In this document: positions 1 to 6,890 of the stretch, in pieces
How positions within the stretch are numbered: the stretch's first letter is position 1
How the letters are laid out: each line of letters starts with the position of its first letter
Assembly (NCBI GenBank): GCA_963739545.1
Contig: CAVUAT010000011.1
Span: 558,001-622,000, forward strand
DNA from: CAVUAT01 sp963739545
Lineage (GTDB): Bacteria > Actinomycetota > Thermoleophilia > Solirubrobacterales > 70-9
Direction of reading: 5' to 3'
DNA length: 64,000 bases
The notes under the pieces: generated by a model
The model's input: only the letters and a program-made list of their open reading frames with translations
What the model was told of the DNA's origin: nothing
Database searches by the model: none
Position numbers and translations under genes: made by a program

Positions 1-721
1 CGGTGGGCACCGGCGCGCGCACGGCGATGCCGTTCAGCTTGCCCTTCAGCTCCGGAAGCACGATTCCGATCGCCTTCGCCGCGCCGGTGGAGGTGGGGAT
101 CAGGTTGATCGCCGCCGCGCGGGCGCGTCGCAGGTCCTTGTGGGGCATGTCCTGCAGCCGCTGATCGACGGTGTAGGCATGAATCGTGGTCATCAGGCCC
201 CGCTCGATCCCGACCGTATCGAGCAGCACCTTGGCGACAGGGGCGAGACAGTTGGTCGTGCAGGAGGCATTGGAGATGATGCTGTGCTTCTGGGGGTCGT
301 AGTCGGAGTCGAAGTTGATCCCCAGCGCGACCGTGACGTCGGGATCGGTGGCCGGGGCGGTGATGATCACCTTCTTCGCCCCCGCCTCCAGATGCTTGGA
401 GGCGTCCTCGCGCTTCCTGAACATCCCGGTGGACTCGATCACCACGTCGGCGCCGAGGTCACCCCACGGCAGCGCTGCAGGGTCCTTCTCGGACAGCACC
501 CGAAGGTCGTCTCCGTCAACCGTGATGCCAGTCTTGCTCACGCCCACCTCGCCCGCGTAGCGGCCGAGAATCGAGTCGTACTTGAACAGGTGGGCGAGCG
601 CCTCCACGTCCACCAGGTCGTTGACCGCGACGAAGTCCAGATCCGATCCGGATGCCTTGGCGGCGCGAATGATGTTGCGCCCGATGCGACCGAAACCGTT
701 GATGCCGACCTTCACCGTCAT
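1..721 (-). CDS. gap: glyceraldehyde-3-phosphate dehydrogenase, type I (3' part outside window)
   Basis: Cytoplasmic glycolytic enzyme that oxidises glyceraldehyde-3-phosphate with NAD and phosphate. The visible 240 codons start MTVKVGINGFGRIGRN, the Rossmann NAD-binding loop. They contain SNASCTTNCLAP with the catalytic cysteine (about residue 153) and, further on, the substrate-binding segment GAAKAIG near the window edge. A strong AGGAGGAG ribosome-binding site lies just upstream of the ATG at 721. The gene runs off the left edge, so about the last 95 residues are not seen. The family is identified with near certainty from sequence; whether it works in glycolysis or gluconeogenesis cannot be told here. 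Confidence 0.97.
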   Translation of the reverse strand, partial: MTVKVGINGFGRIGRNIIRAAKASGSDLDFVAVNDLVDVEALAHLFKYDSILGRYAGEVGVSKTGITVDGDDLRVLSEKDPAALPWGDLGADVVIESTGMFRKREDASKHLEAGAKKVIITAPATDPDVTVALGINFDSDYDPQKHSIISNASCTTNCLAPVAKVLLDTVGIERGLMTTIHAYTVDQRLQDMPHKDLRRARAAAINLIPTSTGAAKAIGIVLPELKGKLNGIAVRAPVPT

Positions 722-903
722 TTGAGGCTCCTCCTTCGCCTTCGCGGATACGGCTCAACCTAGCGCTCAAAAGCGCCACGAGCATCCCGGTTGTGAACCG
801 CCGGGCGAATCTGTCGCCGGCCTCTACGTGAACGCTTCGCCGGTCTGCGGCGTGTTCGCTCCTCGGAGCAACCAAGTGCCGTGCGCAACCCGAGGCGGGG
901 TGA

Positions 904-2136
904 TCAGTAGATGCGGAGCTTGTCGAGGAGCGCGAATCGGTCGTCGATGGTCTCGAGCAGCTGCTTGTTATGGAAGATCATCTTGCTGCGCATGTAGACG
1001 CGAAGCCACTGCTTGTAGATGAAGAGCTCATAGCGCTCGAGCATCTCGCTGACCGTCAGGTCACGCTGAGCGATCAGCCCAGCCAGGAACATCACGGACT
1101 CCAAGCCGAGCGAGATCGACTGGAAGTACGGCGAGCCGATGGCCGAATCGCCGGCCAACAGCACGGACGAGCTTGCGAACGGGTGATCCTCGGGGCCCGT
1201 CTTGCGCCACGCCCGGTTGGTGGCGTTGCGGGCTCGATACACGTTGAGCGGTATCCGGACGATCCCCAGGTCGCCGACAAGCTCGCCATTGGATTCCTGC
1301 TTGATCTTGTCGATGAACCGGTCCATCGACTCCGCGATCGCGGGAAAGTTGCCCCGAAGCCACTCGCCGTCGAACCGAGGCGGCATCGCCTCGTAGTCCT
1401 CGGGGGTGATGTGGACGATTCCCGTCACGTGGGTGACGCTGCCGTCGTGGTAGGTACGGTGGACGAACGGAATGAACTTGTAGTGCGGGTTGTCAGCGTT
1501 CTTGTAGTACTTGCAGTACTCGTTGCAGTCGTAGGTCCGGCCGTACAGGAAGGTGATCACCAGCGCGTATTCGAGCGGGATGCTCAGCGTGTTCGCGCCT
1601 TCGACCACCGCGTCGCCGTTGGAGCCCGGCGCCAGATGATCTCGGAGCAGCGAGTTGCTGCCCGTGCAGTCGACCAGGACGTCACCCGGCTCGGCCATAA
1701 CCAAGGCGTCCTGGGCGGTCACCTCGGCCTCGGTGCGCCGCACCCCGTTCGACCCGCCCGACTCGATCAAGTCGCTGAGCGTGCGCTCGATGGCGTTGAG
1801 CGGACAGAACCCTTGTTCCCAGTCGCGAAGATGCGCCATCAGCTCCGGCGAGATGGACTGCCGGAACGCAAGACCTTGGTCGAGCTCTTCCGGATCGAAC
1901 ACCGCAGCGACGGTGTCTCCGTCGATGTAGTCGGCGCTGTAGCCCTCGACCGAATCCGCCACTAGGTAGGGGGCGAGCTGCACCATCCGGGTGCGCGTGT
2001 ACTCGCGGCGCTTCTCGTAGAGGCTGACCGGCAGGCCCTCAATCGACTGCAGCAACACCGTCAACATGAGGCCAACGGGTCCCGCGCCGATAACGTGGAT
2101 CCGGCCCTCGGGTGGAACGGCGTTCGACGAGCTCAT
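904..2136 (-). CDS. FAD-dependent monooxygenase-like oxidoreductase
   Basis: A 410-residue flavoprotein. HVIGAGPVGLML near residue 15 is the GxGxxG dinucleotide-binding loop that holds the ADP part of FAD. SSVLLAGDSAIGSP (about 325-338) is the second FAD-contact GD motif of p-hydroxybenzoate-hydroxylase-fold enzymes. The central region carries an unusual aromatic and cysteine stretch (YDCNEYCKYYKN). There is no signal peptide, so the protein is probably cytoplasmic. It stands alone on the minus strand between gap and the accessory region, with no pathway neighbours, so the substrate cannot be inferred. It may also be a dehydrogenase of the same fold. Confidence 0.8.
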   Translation of the reverse strand: MSSSNAVPPEGRIHVIGAGPVGLMLTVLLQSIEGLPVSLYEKRREYTRTRMVQLAPYLVADSVEGYSADYIDGDTVAAVFDPEELDQGLAFRQSISPELMAHLRDWEQGFCPLNAIERTLSDLIESGGSNGVRRTEAEVTAQDALVMAEPGDVLVDCTGSNSLLRDHLAPGSNGDAVVEGANTLSIPLEYALVITFLYGRTYDCNEYCKYYKNADNPHYKFIPFVHRTYHDGSVTHVTGIVHITPEDYEAMPPRFDGEWLRGNFPAIAESMDRFIDKIKQESNGELVGDLGIVRIPLNVYRARNATNRAWRKTGPEDHPFASSSVLLAGDSAIGSPYFQSISLGLESVMFLAGLIAQRDLTVSEMLERYELFIYKQWLRVYMRSKMIFHNKQLLETIDDRFALLDKLRIY

Positions 2137-2218
2137 AGGTCGCTGAGGCTACCCGCCGCAGCCGCGAAGTGGGCGATGTCGGGCGTTGGCTGAGCTCGTA
2201 TTTCTTGCAGGTAGTGCA

Positions 2219-2255
2219 TGGGCCGGGGTGGACTCGGCCCACCGACCTACGGATT
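2219..2255 (-). repeat. degenerate copy of tRNA(CAT) 3' end (att-like site, outer)
   Basis: Thirty-seven bases that match the 3' portion of the tRNA gene at 20033-20106 with two mismatches, in the same orientation. The anticodon stem can still fold but its loop now reads AGG, and no 5' half of a tRNA follows. It is best read as an old attachment site or tRNA remnant. It lies in a 319-base gene-free stretch (2137-2455) that otherwise holds only a short tandem duplication of GAGGGCAACGC near 2290 and the promoter of the next gene. Confidence 0.6.
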
Positions 2256-2440
2256 CCTAATCCGTTGATCGTGCGTGGGGGCAGGCGTGAGGGCAACGCG
2301 AGGGCAACGCGTTGCGGCCGTGCGGGCTGGGCGTCGGGGGCGTGGTGCGGGCAGTGCGCGTGCGTGCGTGGGAGTCCAGGGGTAGGCGCCTCGTTGCGCT
2401 CGGGTATGTGCGAGTCAAGGCAGGAAGGTCGCCGCAGCGC

Positions 2441-2446
2441 GATACT
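2441..2446 (+). promoter_or_regulatory. -10 element of NTF2 array A (leaderless promoter)
   Basis: GATACT lies nine bases before the ATG at 2456. The same hexamer with the same nine-base gap precedes the first gene of every other NTF2-like cluster in the window (6006, 53676 and, on the minus strand, 53550), which argues for a -10 box serving leaderless mRNAs. No Shine-Dalgarno sequence is seen at a useful distance from this ATG. Confidence 0.6.
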
Positions 2447-2455
2447 CCGCGGGCA

Positions 2456-3037
2456 ATGTCAAAGGAGAAGGTCGAGGTCGTGCGCGGAACCCGCATCGCG
2501 CTCACTCCTCTCACCGAGAGCGCAGCTCGGCGTCACCGGAGCCTGGACGAGCGCCTGTTCGTCCGCTTTCCCGCGCTCTACCGCCTGCTCGGTGATGCCT
2601 TAATGCGCGCGCCGCCGCGCTCTCGGCTTCGGCGGTTGATGCTCACCCGCCGTGTAGGGCAGGCATACGCGGCAGCTAACCGCCGGGACTTCGACTCTGT
2701 CCTTGTGGGCTGGGATCCGGGGAGCGAATATCGCCCCAGTCCGGACCTGATAGCACCCGACCAGGAGAAAGTCTTCTACGGCCGTGATGGTTACCTCCAG
2801 CTCTGGCGATACTGGTCCGATGCATTTCAGGACATCCGCTGGGACCCCGAGGAGATCCTCGATCTCGCAGACAGGTTTCTCGTCACGACTCAGCAGAGGG
2901 GACACGGATCGGGCAGCGGCGTGGCCGTAACCAAGCCGGTCTTTCAGCTCTTCACCCTCCGACGAGGCTTGGTTGTCCGGCAGGAGGACTTTGCTGACCG
3001 CGCCGAGGCTTTCGAAGCCGCCGGGCTGCGGGAGTAG
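2456..3037 (+). CDS. NTF2/SnoaL-like protein, long form (array A, gene 1)
   Basis: First gene of the left array, 193 residues. It begins MSKEKVEVVRG like its neighbours but then carries about 60 extra residues, rich in Arg and Leu (near LDERLFVRFPALYRLL), before the usual cone-fold start AYAAANRRDFDSVLVGWDP. It closes with the family ending AEAFEAAGLRE. NTF2-like proteins are small alpha+beta cones that bind or isomerise hydrophobic ligands; this subfamily has no assigned substrate. The ATG is chosen because it sits nine bases after the conserved GATACT box and aligns with MSxENVE starts downstream. The extra segment could be a helical cap or a binding module. Confidence 0.75.
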   Translation: MSKEKVEVVRGTRIALTPLTESAARRHRSLDERLFVRFPALYRLLGDALMRAPPRSRLRRLMLTRRVGQAYAAANRRDFDSVLVGWDPGSEYRPSPDLIAPDQEKVFYGRDGYLQLWRYWSDAFQDIRWDPEEILDLADRFLVTTQQRGHGSGSGVAVTKPVFQLFTLRRGLVVRQEDFADRAEAFEAAGLRE

Positions 3038-3040
3038 GCG

Positions 3041-3439
3041 ATGTCGGAGGAGAACGTCGAGATCACGCGCGGGGGGATCGATGCCGTAAACCGCGCCGAT
3101 CTCGACGAGTGGCTTTCCGGCTTCGCCCCGGAAGCGGAATGGCATACCACCGGCAAGTTCGCGGATCAGGGTGTGTATCGCGGGCGTGCAGGCCTGGCGC
3201 GTCTCTGGGCGGAATTCCGGGAGGACATCGAGGAGCTGAGCGTCTCCGCTTCGGAGATTCGGGGCATCGGCGACAAGGTGTTTGTGGCGGCGACGCTCAG
3301 GGGTCGAGGAAAACAGAGCAACGCTGGCTTCGAGGAGCGGAACTGGTTCGTCACGACATATCGCGATGGAATGGCCGTGCGTGTCGAGACCTATGACGAT
3401 CCCGAGCGAGCCCTCGAAGCCGCCGGGCTTGAGGAGTAG
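3041..3439 (+). CDS. NTF2/SnoaL-like protein (array A, gene 2)
   Basis: 132 residues, MSEENVEITRGGIDAVNRAD at the start and ALEAAGLEE at the end. The pattern is typical of SnoaL-like polyketide-cyclase-fold proteins: an N-terminal helix with NRADLDEWLSGFAPEAEWH, a central GRAGLARLW segment, and a C-terminal strand pair RGRGKQSN...TTYRDGMAVRVETYDDPERA. Cytoplasmic, no signal peptide. Its ATG follows the stop of gene 1 after three bases, and its ribosome-binding site (GGGAG) is the end of gene 1, so translation is coupled. No catalytic residues can be assigned with confidence. Confidence 0.85.
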   Translation: MSEENVEITRGGIDAVNRADLDEWLSGFAPEAEWHTTGKFADQGVYRGRAGLARLWAEFREDIEELSVSASEIRGIGDKVFVAATLRGRGKQSNAGFEERNWFVTTYRDGMAVRVETYDDPERALEAAGLEE

Positions 3440-3442
3440 GCA

Positions 3443-3853
3443 ATGTCGCAGGAGAACGTGGAGGTGGTTCGGCGGATGCTCGAGGCCCTCAACCGAGGCG
3501 ACGTTGAGGGCGCGATAGAGATTGCGGATCCTCCACCGGAGTTCGAGTTCGTGCCTTCCGGGGTCCTCATCCCCGACCTCGCGAGCGTTCAGCGGGGCCC
3601 TGAAGGGTTCAGACGGATCAACGAGTGGTTCTGGGGCGAGTTCGACGACCCGCATGTCGAGGTCCACGAGTTCATCGACGCCCGAGACGGGGTGTTCACC
3701 TCCTTCACCCTGAGCGGCCGTGGCAAGCAAAGTGGCGTGGAGACGACTTGGGAGGCTTTGAGCGTGTGGACTGTGCGGGACGGCCACATCGTTCGCTGGC
3801 TGGGATTCACGGATCGGGACGCCGCCCTCGAAGCCGCCGGGCTTGAGGAGTAG
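3443..3853 (+). CDS. NTF2/SnoaL-like protein (array A, gene 3)
   Basis: 136 residues, starting MSQENVEVVRRMLEALNRGD and ending AALEAAGLEE. It has the same cone-fold pattern as its neighbours (EGFRRINEWFWGEF for the second helix, SGRGKQSGVETTWEALSVWTVRDGHIVRW for the last strands). The three-base gap to gene 2 and the embedded ribosome-binding site GAGGAG show co-translation. It differs strongly from genes 2 and 4 in the middle but is nearly identical at the two ends, so the ends evolve as joints while the ligand-binding core diverges. Ligand unknown. Confidence 0.85.
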   Translation: MSQENVEVVRRMLEALNRGDVEGAIEIADPPPEFEFVPSGVLIPDLASVQRGPEGFRRINEWFWGEFDDPHVEVHEFIDARDGVFTSFTLSGRGKQSGVETTWEALSVWTVRDGHIVRWLGFTDRDAALEAAGLEE

Positions 3854-3856
3854 GCG

Positions 3857-4258
3857 ATGTCGGAGGAGAACGTGGAGCTGGTCCACGAAGCAAACGACGC
3901 CTTCACGCGGCGCGACCTCGATGCTCTCCTCGCTCTTGCAGATCCCGACATCGAGGTCTTCCCCCTCATCGCGAGGTTGGAAGGCGGCGGCCCCTACCGC
4001 GGCCACGACGGTGTCCGGCGCTGGTGGGAGAACTGGCTCCGCACCGCCCCCGACTTCAGCGCGGAGGTCGAGGAAGTAAGGGACCTCGGAGACGTCACCG
4101 TTGCACGGTTCCGCGTTCGCGGACACGGCATAGGGAGCGGCGCGACCATCGAGCAGACTGTCTGGCAGTTCGCGGAGTGGCGCCAGAAAAAGTGCGTCCG
4201 GTTCCTCCATTTCCCGAGCGAGGCCGAAGCCCTCGAAGCCGCCGGGCTCCGGGAGTAG
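3857..4258 (+). CDS. NTF2/SnoaL-like protein (array A, gene 4)
   Basis: 133 residues, MSEENVELVHEANDAFTRRD to EALEAAGLRE. Its closest relative in the window is the first gene of array B (53691): both have the block LEGGGxYRGHxGVRxWW, a PDFS/G stretch and a variable wing ending in AEALEAAGLRE. This suggests that the two arrays exchanged or inherited cassettes from one pool. Cytoplasmic, ligand unknown. It is the last complete gene of array A; a broken start of a further cassette follows three bases after its stop. Confidence 0.85.
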   Translation: MSEENVELVHEANDAFTRRDLDALLALADPDIEVFPLIARLEGGGPYRGHDGVRRWWENWLRTAPDFSAEVEEVRDLGDVTVARFRVRGHGIGSGATIEQTVWQFAEWRQKKCVRFLHFPSEAEALEAAGLRE

Positions 4259-4261
4259 GCG

Positions 4262-4300
4262 ATGTCGGAGGAGCGCAGCGGGCACCCAAAGGCTCCCTGA
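4262..4300 (+). pseudogene. truncated NTF2 cassette (start only)
   Basis: The joint sequence TAGGCGATGTCGGAGGAG is present after gene 4 exactly as before a normal cassette. After MSEE the reading frame loses all similarity and stops after 12 codons (MSEERSGHPKAP). This is what a cassette deletion ending inside the next gene would leave. It marks the downstream border of array A. Confidence 0.7.
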
Positions 4301-4337
4301 TCCACTCCTTTACGCGGCTCCGAGTGTTAGGAGAGCG

Positions 4338-4913
4338 ATGCGACGAGTACTGATCACCGTTTTCGCCTTGCTGCTCGCCGTGGCGCTGATCGCGCCGGCG
4401 GCCCAGGGGGCGACCCAGTTCCGACAGGTCCAGAGCGAGCTGACGATGACGGTTACCTCCCCCCCACAAGGCCCACATCTGGTGCCGGCGGGCAGGCTCA
4501 CCCTCGACTTCGTCTTCAGGAACAAACGGGACAACAAGAAGAAGTTCACCCCGCGACAGCTGACCCGGATCGCATTCGAGTCGGTGCCTCTCTCCTGTTC
4601 CAACGCTCCGGTCAACCCCACCGGCAACTCGGAATTCTTGCTCACCACCACCCTCGAGACCAAGATCAAGCTGGAGAAGGTTCCGCACCCCAAGCCGAAG
4701 CCGGGCAAATACGCCTTCAGGTTCGCCTACAGCTTCCCCGCCTTCACCGGCACGATCAGCGGCACGATCAAGAAAGTCACTAACGGGCCCAAGCCGAGGA
4801 TTCCAATGGCTCAAGGTGTGTTCATCATCGAGGACCTCGACGCCGGCCCCAGCCAATGGAACTGTCGGAGCGGTGGGCAGAGGAACTGGGCAGACCCACT
4901 CCCGGCCCCCTGA
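4338..4913 (+). CDS. secreted protein of unknown function
   Basis: 191 residues with a clear Sec signal peptide: MRRVLITVFALLLAVALIAP followed by AAQGA, where cleavage is likely. The mature part is strand-rich (alternating hydrophobic residues, LTMTVTSPPQ, FVFRNKRDNKKKFTPRQL) and has two cysteines (about residues 92 and 184) that may form a disulphide. It resembles immunoglobulin-like secreted proteins in general pattern only. It follows array A in the same direction; a GGAGAG motif lies five bases before the ATG. Not recognised further. Confidence 0.65.
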   Translation: MRRVLITVFALLLAVALIAPAAQGATQFRQVQSELTMTVTSPPQGPHLVPAGRLTLDFVFRNKRDNKKKFTPRQLTRIAFESVPLSCSNAPVNPTGNSEFLLTTTLETKIKLEKVPHPKPKPGKYAFRFAYSFPAFTGTISGTIKKVTNGPKPRIPMAQGVFIIEDLDAGPSQWNCRSGGQRNWADPLPAP

Positions 4914-4934
4914 CCGGGCGGATCCTGCCGATCT

Positions 4935-4963
4935 GCCTCGAAGCCGCAGGGCTGTCGGAGTAG
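4935..4963 (+). pseudogene. NTF2 cassette relic (3' joint only)
   Basis: GCCTCGAAGCCGCAGGGCTG followed by TCGGAGTAG is the 3' joint of an NTF2 cassette (encoding LEAAGLSE-stop) with one base changed, but no cassette body precedes it. It sits in the 374-base gap 4914-5287, which otherwise shows only the GATACT box of the cupin gene. Confidence 0.65.
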
Positions 4964-5238
4964 CTCGGCAGTCGGAGTCCAGCCTGGCGCACCCCCACCA
5001 CCGGGGTGACCCCCTTGCCGCGCACCCGGACACCACCGAGTAAGGCGTCAGACGATTTGGCAGATTCTGCCGGATTTGGCTATAGGGGCCGTGGGCCGCG
5101 AAACCGAACCTTTGCCCACAACGCGCCCGACCTCGGTGGGCGACTTCCGGGCAGGTTGCGATCAGCACCCCGTCCGGATTAGGGTCAGTCCGTGGGGTCG
5201 CTCGCCGTCGTCCCACTGACGGGCGCGCGCCGACGCGG

Positions 5239-5244
5239 GATACT
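5239..5244 (+). promoter_or_regulatory. putative -10 box of the cupin gene
   Basis: GATACT in the context CGCGGGATACTG, matching the box that leads the NTF2 arrays. Here the start codon is 43 bases further on and has its own AAAGGAGAGG ribosome-binding site, so this transcript would have a leader. Confidence 0.4.
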
Positions 5245-5287
5245 GAGTAGGTCCGTCATACGGTTATCGGGCCCAAAGGAGAGGGAG

Positions 5288-5839
5288 ATGGCACAGGAAT
5301 CAGACCTCAAACGATTCGATGCCGCGCAGGGGCCGCGAATCATCGGCCCCGAGGACGGCAAGCTGGTCGATCTGGGATCGATCGGCGCTCGGATGATGGC
5401 CTGGACCGAGGAAACGGGCGGGGGCTTCTCGCTGCTCGAGCATCCGATGCCGCCCAGGCGCCTGGCGGCCCCGATTCACAAACACTCCCGTGAGGACGAG
5501 TACAGCTTCGTAATCGAAGGGCGGATGGGCGCCCTGCTCGGCGACGACGTCGTCTATGCGGAGGTGGGCGACTTGGCGTTCAAGCCGCGCGATCAATGGC
5601 ACACCTTCTGGAACGCCGGCGACGAGCCGTGTCGGATTCTCGAGATCATCTCTCCGGGGGGCTTCGAGCATTTCTTTGACGAGTTCGGGACCATGATGGA
5701 GGCCCCCGAGTTCAACCCAGTGCAGCTCGGGGAGCTGGGAGCTCGCTACGGGGTCGAGTTCCAGCCCGACAGCGTGACGCGGCTGTGCGAGGAGCACGGA
5801 CTCGAGCACCCGCTGCTTATGGGCAAACCGGAGAGCTAG
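5288..5839 (+). CDS. cupin-domain protein
   Basis: 183 residues with one beta-barrel cupin. The first motif is seen as APIHKHSREDEYSFVIEGRMG (about 63-83: metal ligands His, His, Glu). The second is GDLAFKPRDQWHTFWNAGDEP (about 97-117, with the final His ligand). Such small cupins are metal-dependent dioxygenases, isomerases or simple binding proteins, and the sequence does not decide among them. The C-terminal third is acidic and may cover the barrel. A good ribosome-binding site (GGAGAGGG) supports the ATG. It lies among NTF2 cassettes inside the outer putative island. Confidence 0.8.
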   Translation: MAQESDLKRFDAAQGPRIIGPEDGKLVDLGSIGARMMAWTEETGGGFSLLEHPMPPRRLAAPIHKHSREDEYSFVIEGRMGALLGDDVVYAEVGDLAFKPRDQWHTFWNAGDEPCRILEIISPGGFEHFFDEFGTMMEAPEFNPVQLGELGARYGVEFQPDSVTRLCEEHGLEHPLLMGKPES

Positions 5840-5906
5840 TCCCACCCAACACCGACGGGACGGGCCGGGTCAAAATCAGCGCACGGTCGCGATCCGGAGA
5901 CAGCCC

Positions 5907-5982
5907 TCGAAGCCGCCGGGTTGTCGGAGTAGCGCTTAGACGAAAAGCGGTCCGCTGATATGGGCTAGACGGACCTCCTACT
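5907..5982 (+). repeat. 76-bp direct repeat, copy 1 (cassette border)
   Basis: A perfect 76-base match to 6382-6457. Its first 27 bases are the 3' joint of an NTF2 cassette (the reading frame upstream gives RDPETALEAAGLSE-stop with no gene body before it). The remainder is non-coding and contains CTTAGACGAAAAGCGG. With copy 2 it brackets the lone NTF2-like gene at 6021, defining a 475-bp unit. Confidence 0.85.
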
Positions 5983-6005
5983 CAGCCAGTTCTGGGTCAG
6001 AACGC

Positions 6006-6011
6006 GATACT
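6006..6011 (+). promoter_or_regulatory. -10 element of lone NTF2 cassette
   Basis: GATACT nine bases before the ATG at 6021, in the same arrangement as at 2441 and 53676. It suggests a leaderless transcript. Confidence 0.6.
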
Positions 6012-6020
6012 GCTCGGGCG

Positions 6021-6407
6021 ATGTCGCGGGAGAACGTGGAGAAGATCAAGGAGGGCTTCGCGGCACACAACCGTGGTGACGTAGAGACGATGATCGAGCT
6101 CTACGACCCGGAGGCTGTGTTCGAGACGCTGCTCCTGGGGACGCACCACGGGAGGGAGTCCCTGCGGCTGATCTTCGAGGAGAACCAGAAGACCATGGCC
6201 GGCTATGACGTGGTCCCCGTAGAGCTGATCGACGAAGGGGACAAGGTGGTGGCGGTCGTTGAAGCTGTGGGGGCCGGGGCGGCGAGCCAGATCGCCTCGA
6301 ATGACCAGTTTGCCTTCGTGTTCACTCTCAGGGATGAGCTGATCGTGCGGGAGCAGGCCTTCCGAAACAGAGAGGAGGCCTTCGAAGCCGCCGGGTTGTC
6401 GGAGTAG
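6021..6407 (+). CDS. NTF2/SnoaL-like protein (lone cassette)
   Basis: 128 residues, MSRENVEKIKEGFAAHNRGD at the start and AFEAAGLSE at the end. The cone-fold pattern is intact (MIELYDPEAVFETLLLGTHH, then GRESLRLIFEENQ, then QFAFVFTLRDELIVREQAF). It has its own GATACT promoter and is flanked by two perfect 76-bp repeats; the second repeat begins inside its last codons. It therefore looks like a single mobile or duplicable unit of 475 bp rather than a member of an operon. Ligand unknown. Confidence 0.85.
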   Translation: MSRENVEKIKEGFAAHNRGDVETMIELYDPEAVFETLLLGTHHGRESLRLIFEENQKTMAGYDVVPVELIDEGDKVVAVVEAVGAGAASQIASNDQFAFVFTLRDELIVREQAFRNREEAFEAAGLSE

Positions 6408-6457
6408 CGCTTAGACGAAAAGCGGTCCGCTGATATGGGCTAGACGGACCTCCTACT
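6382..6457 (+). repeat. 76-bp direct repeat, copy 2 (cassette border)
   Basis: Perfect copy of 5907-5982. It includes the last nine codons and stop of the NTF2-like gene at 6021 plus about 49 non-coding bases. Confidence 0.85.
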
Positions 6458-6473
6458 TAGGAGCTACGAGGCC

Positions 6474-6505
6474 AAAGCGCCGCTTTGCATGGAAAGCGGC
6501 GCTTT
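6474..6505. terminator. perfect 13-bp hairpin
   Basis: AAAGCGCCGCTTT, a six-base loop, then AAAGCGGCGCTTT: perfectly complementary arms. It lies 66 bases after the NTF2-like gene. It ends in TTT without a longer T run, so it may be a bidirectional terminator or just an mRNA-stabilising stem. Confidence 0.55.
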
Positions 6506-6796
6506 CGGGGCCGCCGGTTTGCGGGCGCGGTCGGACGCCTTAGGACCGTTGGGAGGTTCGAGGCGTACTGCCCCCGGTCAAGGGAGCAACACGCTTCGGG
6601 TCTGCCGTCCAACTTGAGGTATCGGTCAGCGGCGTCGGTTGCACAGTGGGTGCAGCTATTCGATGCGGCGGGCTGCCTGAGGGGTTCACTGGGCGGGCCC
6701 GTCGCTATGCGATCCAGCGCGACGGGCCCTAGGCATCGCCTCCCAGGGTGCTGCTATTGCCCTTTTCGTTGCCCTCTGCGTCCTGGTTGACGGAAA

Positions 6797-6829
6797 ATGG
6801 CGACCCTCCCCGAAGGAGAAGGTCGCCAT
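6797..6829. terminator. hairpin next to att-like repeat
   Basis: ATGGCGACC and GGTCGCCAT are nine-base complementary arms, with inner CTCC/GGAG pairing as well. It sits 19 bases before the second tRNA-like repeat. It could be a terminator or a recombinase-related structure. Confidence 0.4.
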
Positions 6830-6847
6830 GTGCAGGGCTTTCACAAA

Positions 6848-6890
6848 TGGGCCGGGGTGGACTCGAACCACCGACCGACGGATTATGAGT
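6848..6890 (-). repeat. copy of tRNA(CAT) 3' end (att-like site, inner)
   Basis: Forty-three bases match the 3' part of the tRNA at 20033-20106 with one mismatch, covering the T arm, variable loop and 3' half of the anticodon arm including CAT. Similarity ends abruptly at the anticodon stem, as expected for an attachment core. Together with the intact tRNA it would bracket a 13.2-kb element. The 978 bases without a gene around it (6408-7385) also hold two hairpins and, at 6967-6990, a 12-base tandem duplication of GTTCGGGATACG. I see no supported gene in 6891-7385. Confidence 0.7.

Noticed and set aside
140..763. A 207-codon plus-strand frame over the start of the window
   Set aside because: It is the complement of the gap gene, whose cofactor loop and active-site Cys are unmistakable on the minus strand.
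2219..2270. A complete tRNA-Pro (AGG) gene
   Set aside because: The anticodon and T arms can fold, but there is no D arm or 5' acceptor strand in the adjoining sequence.
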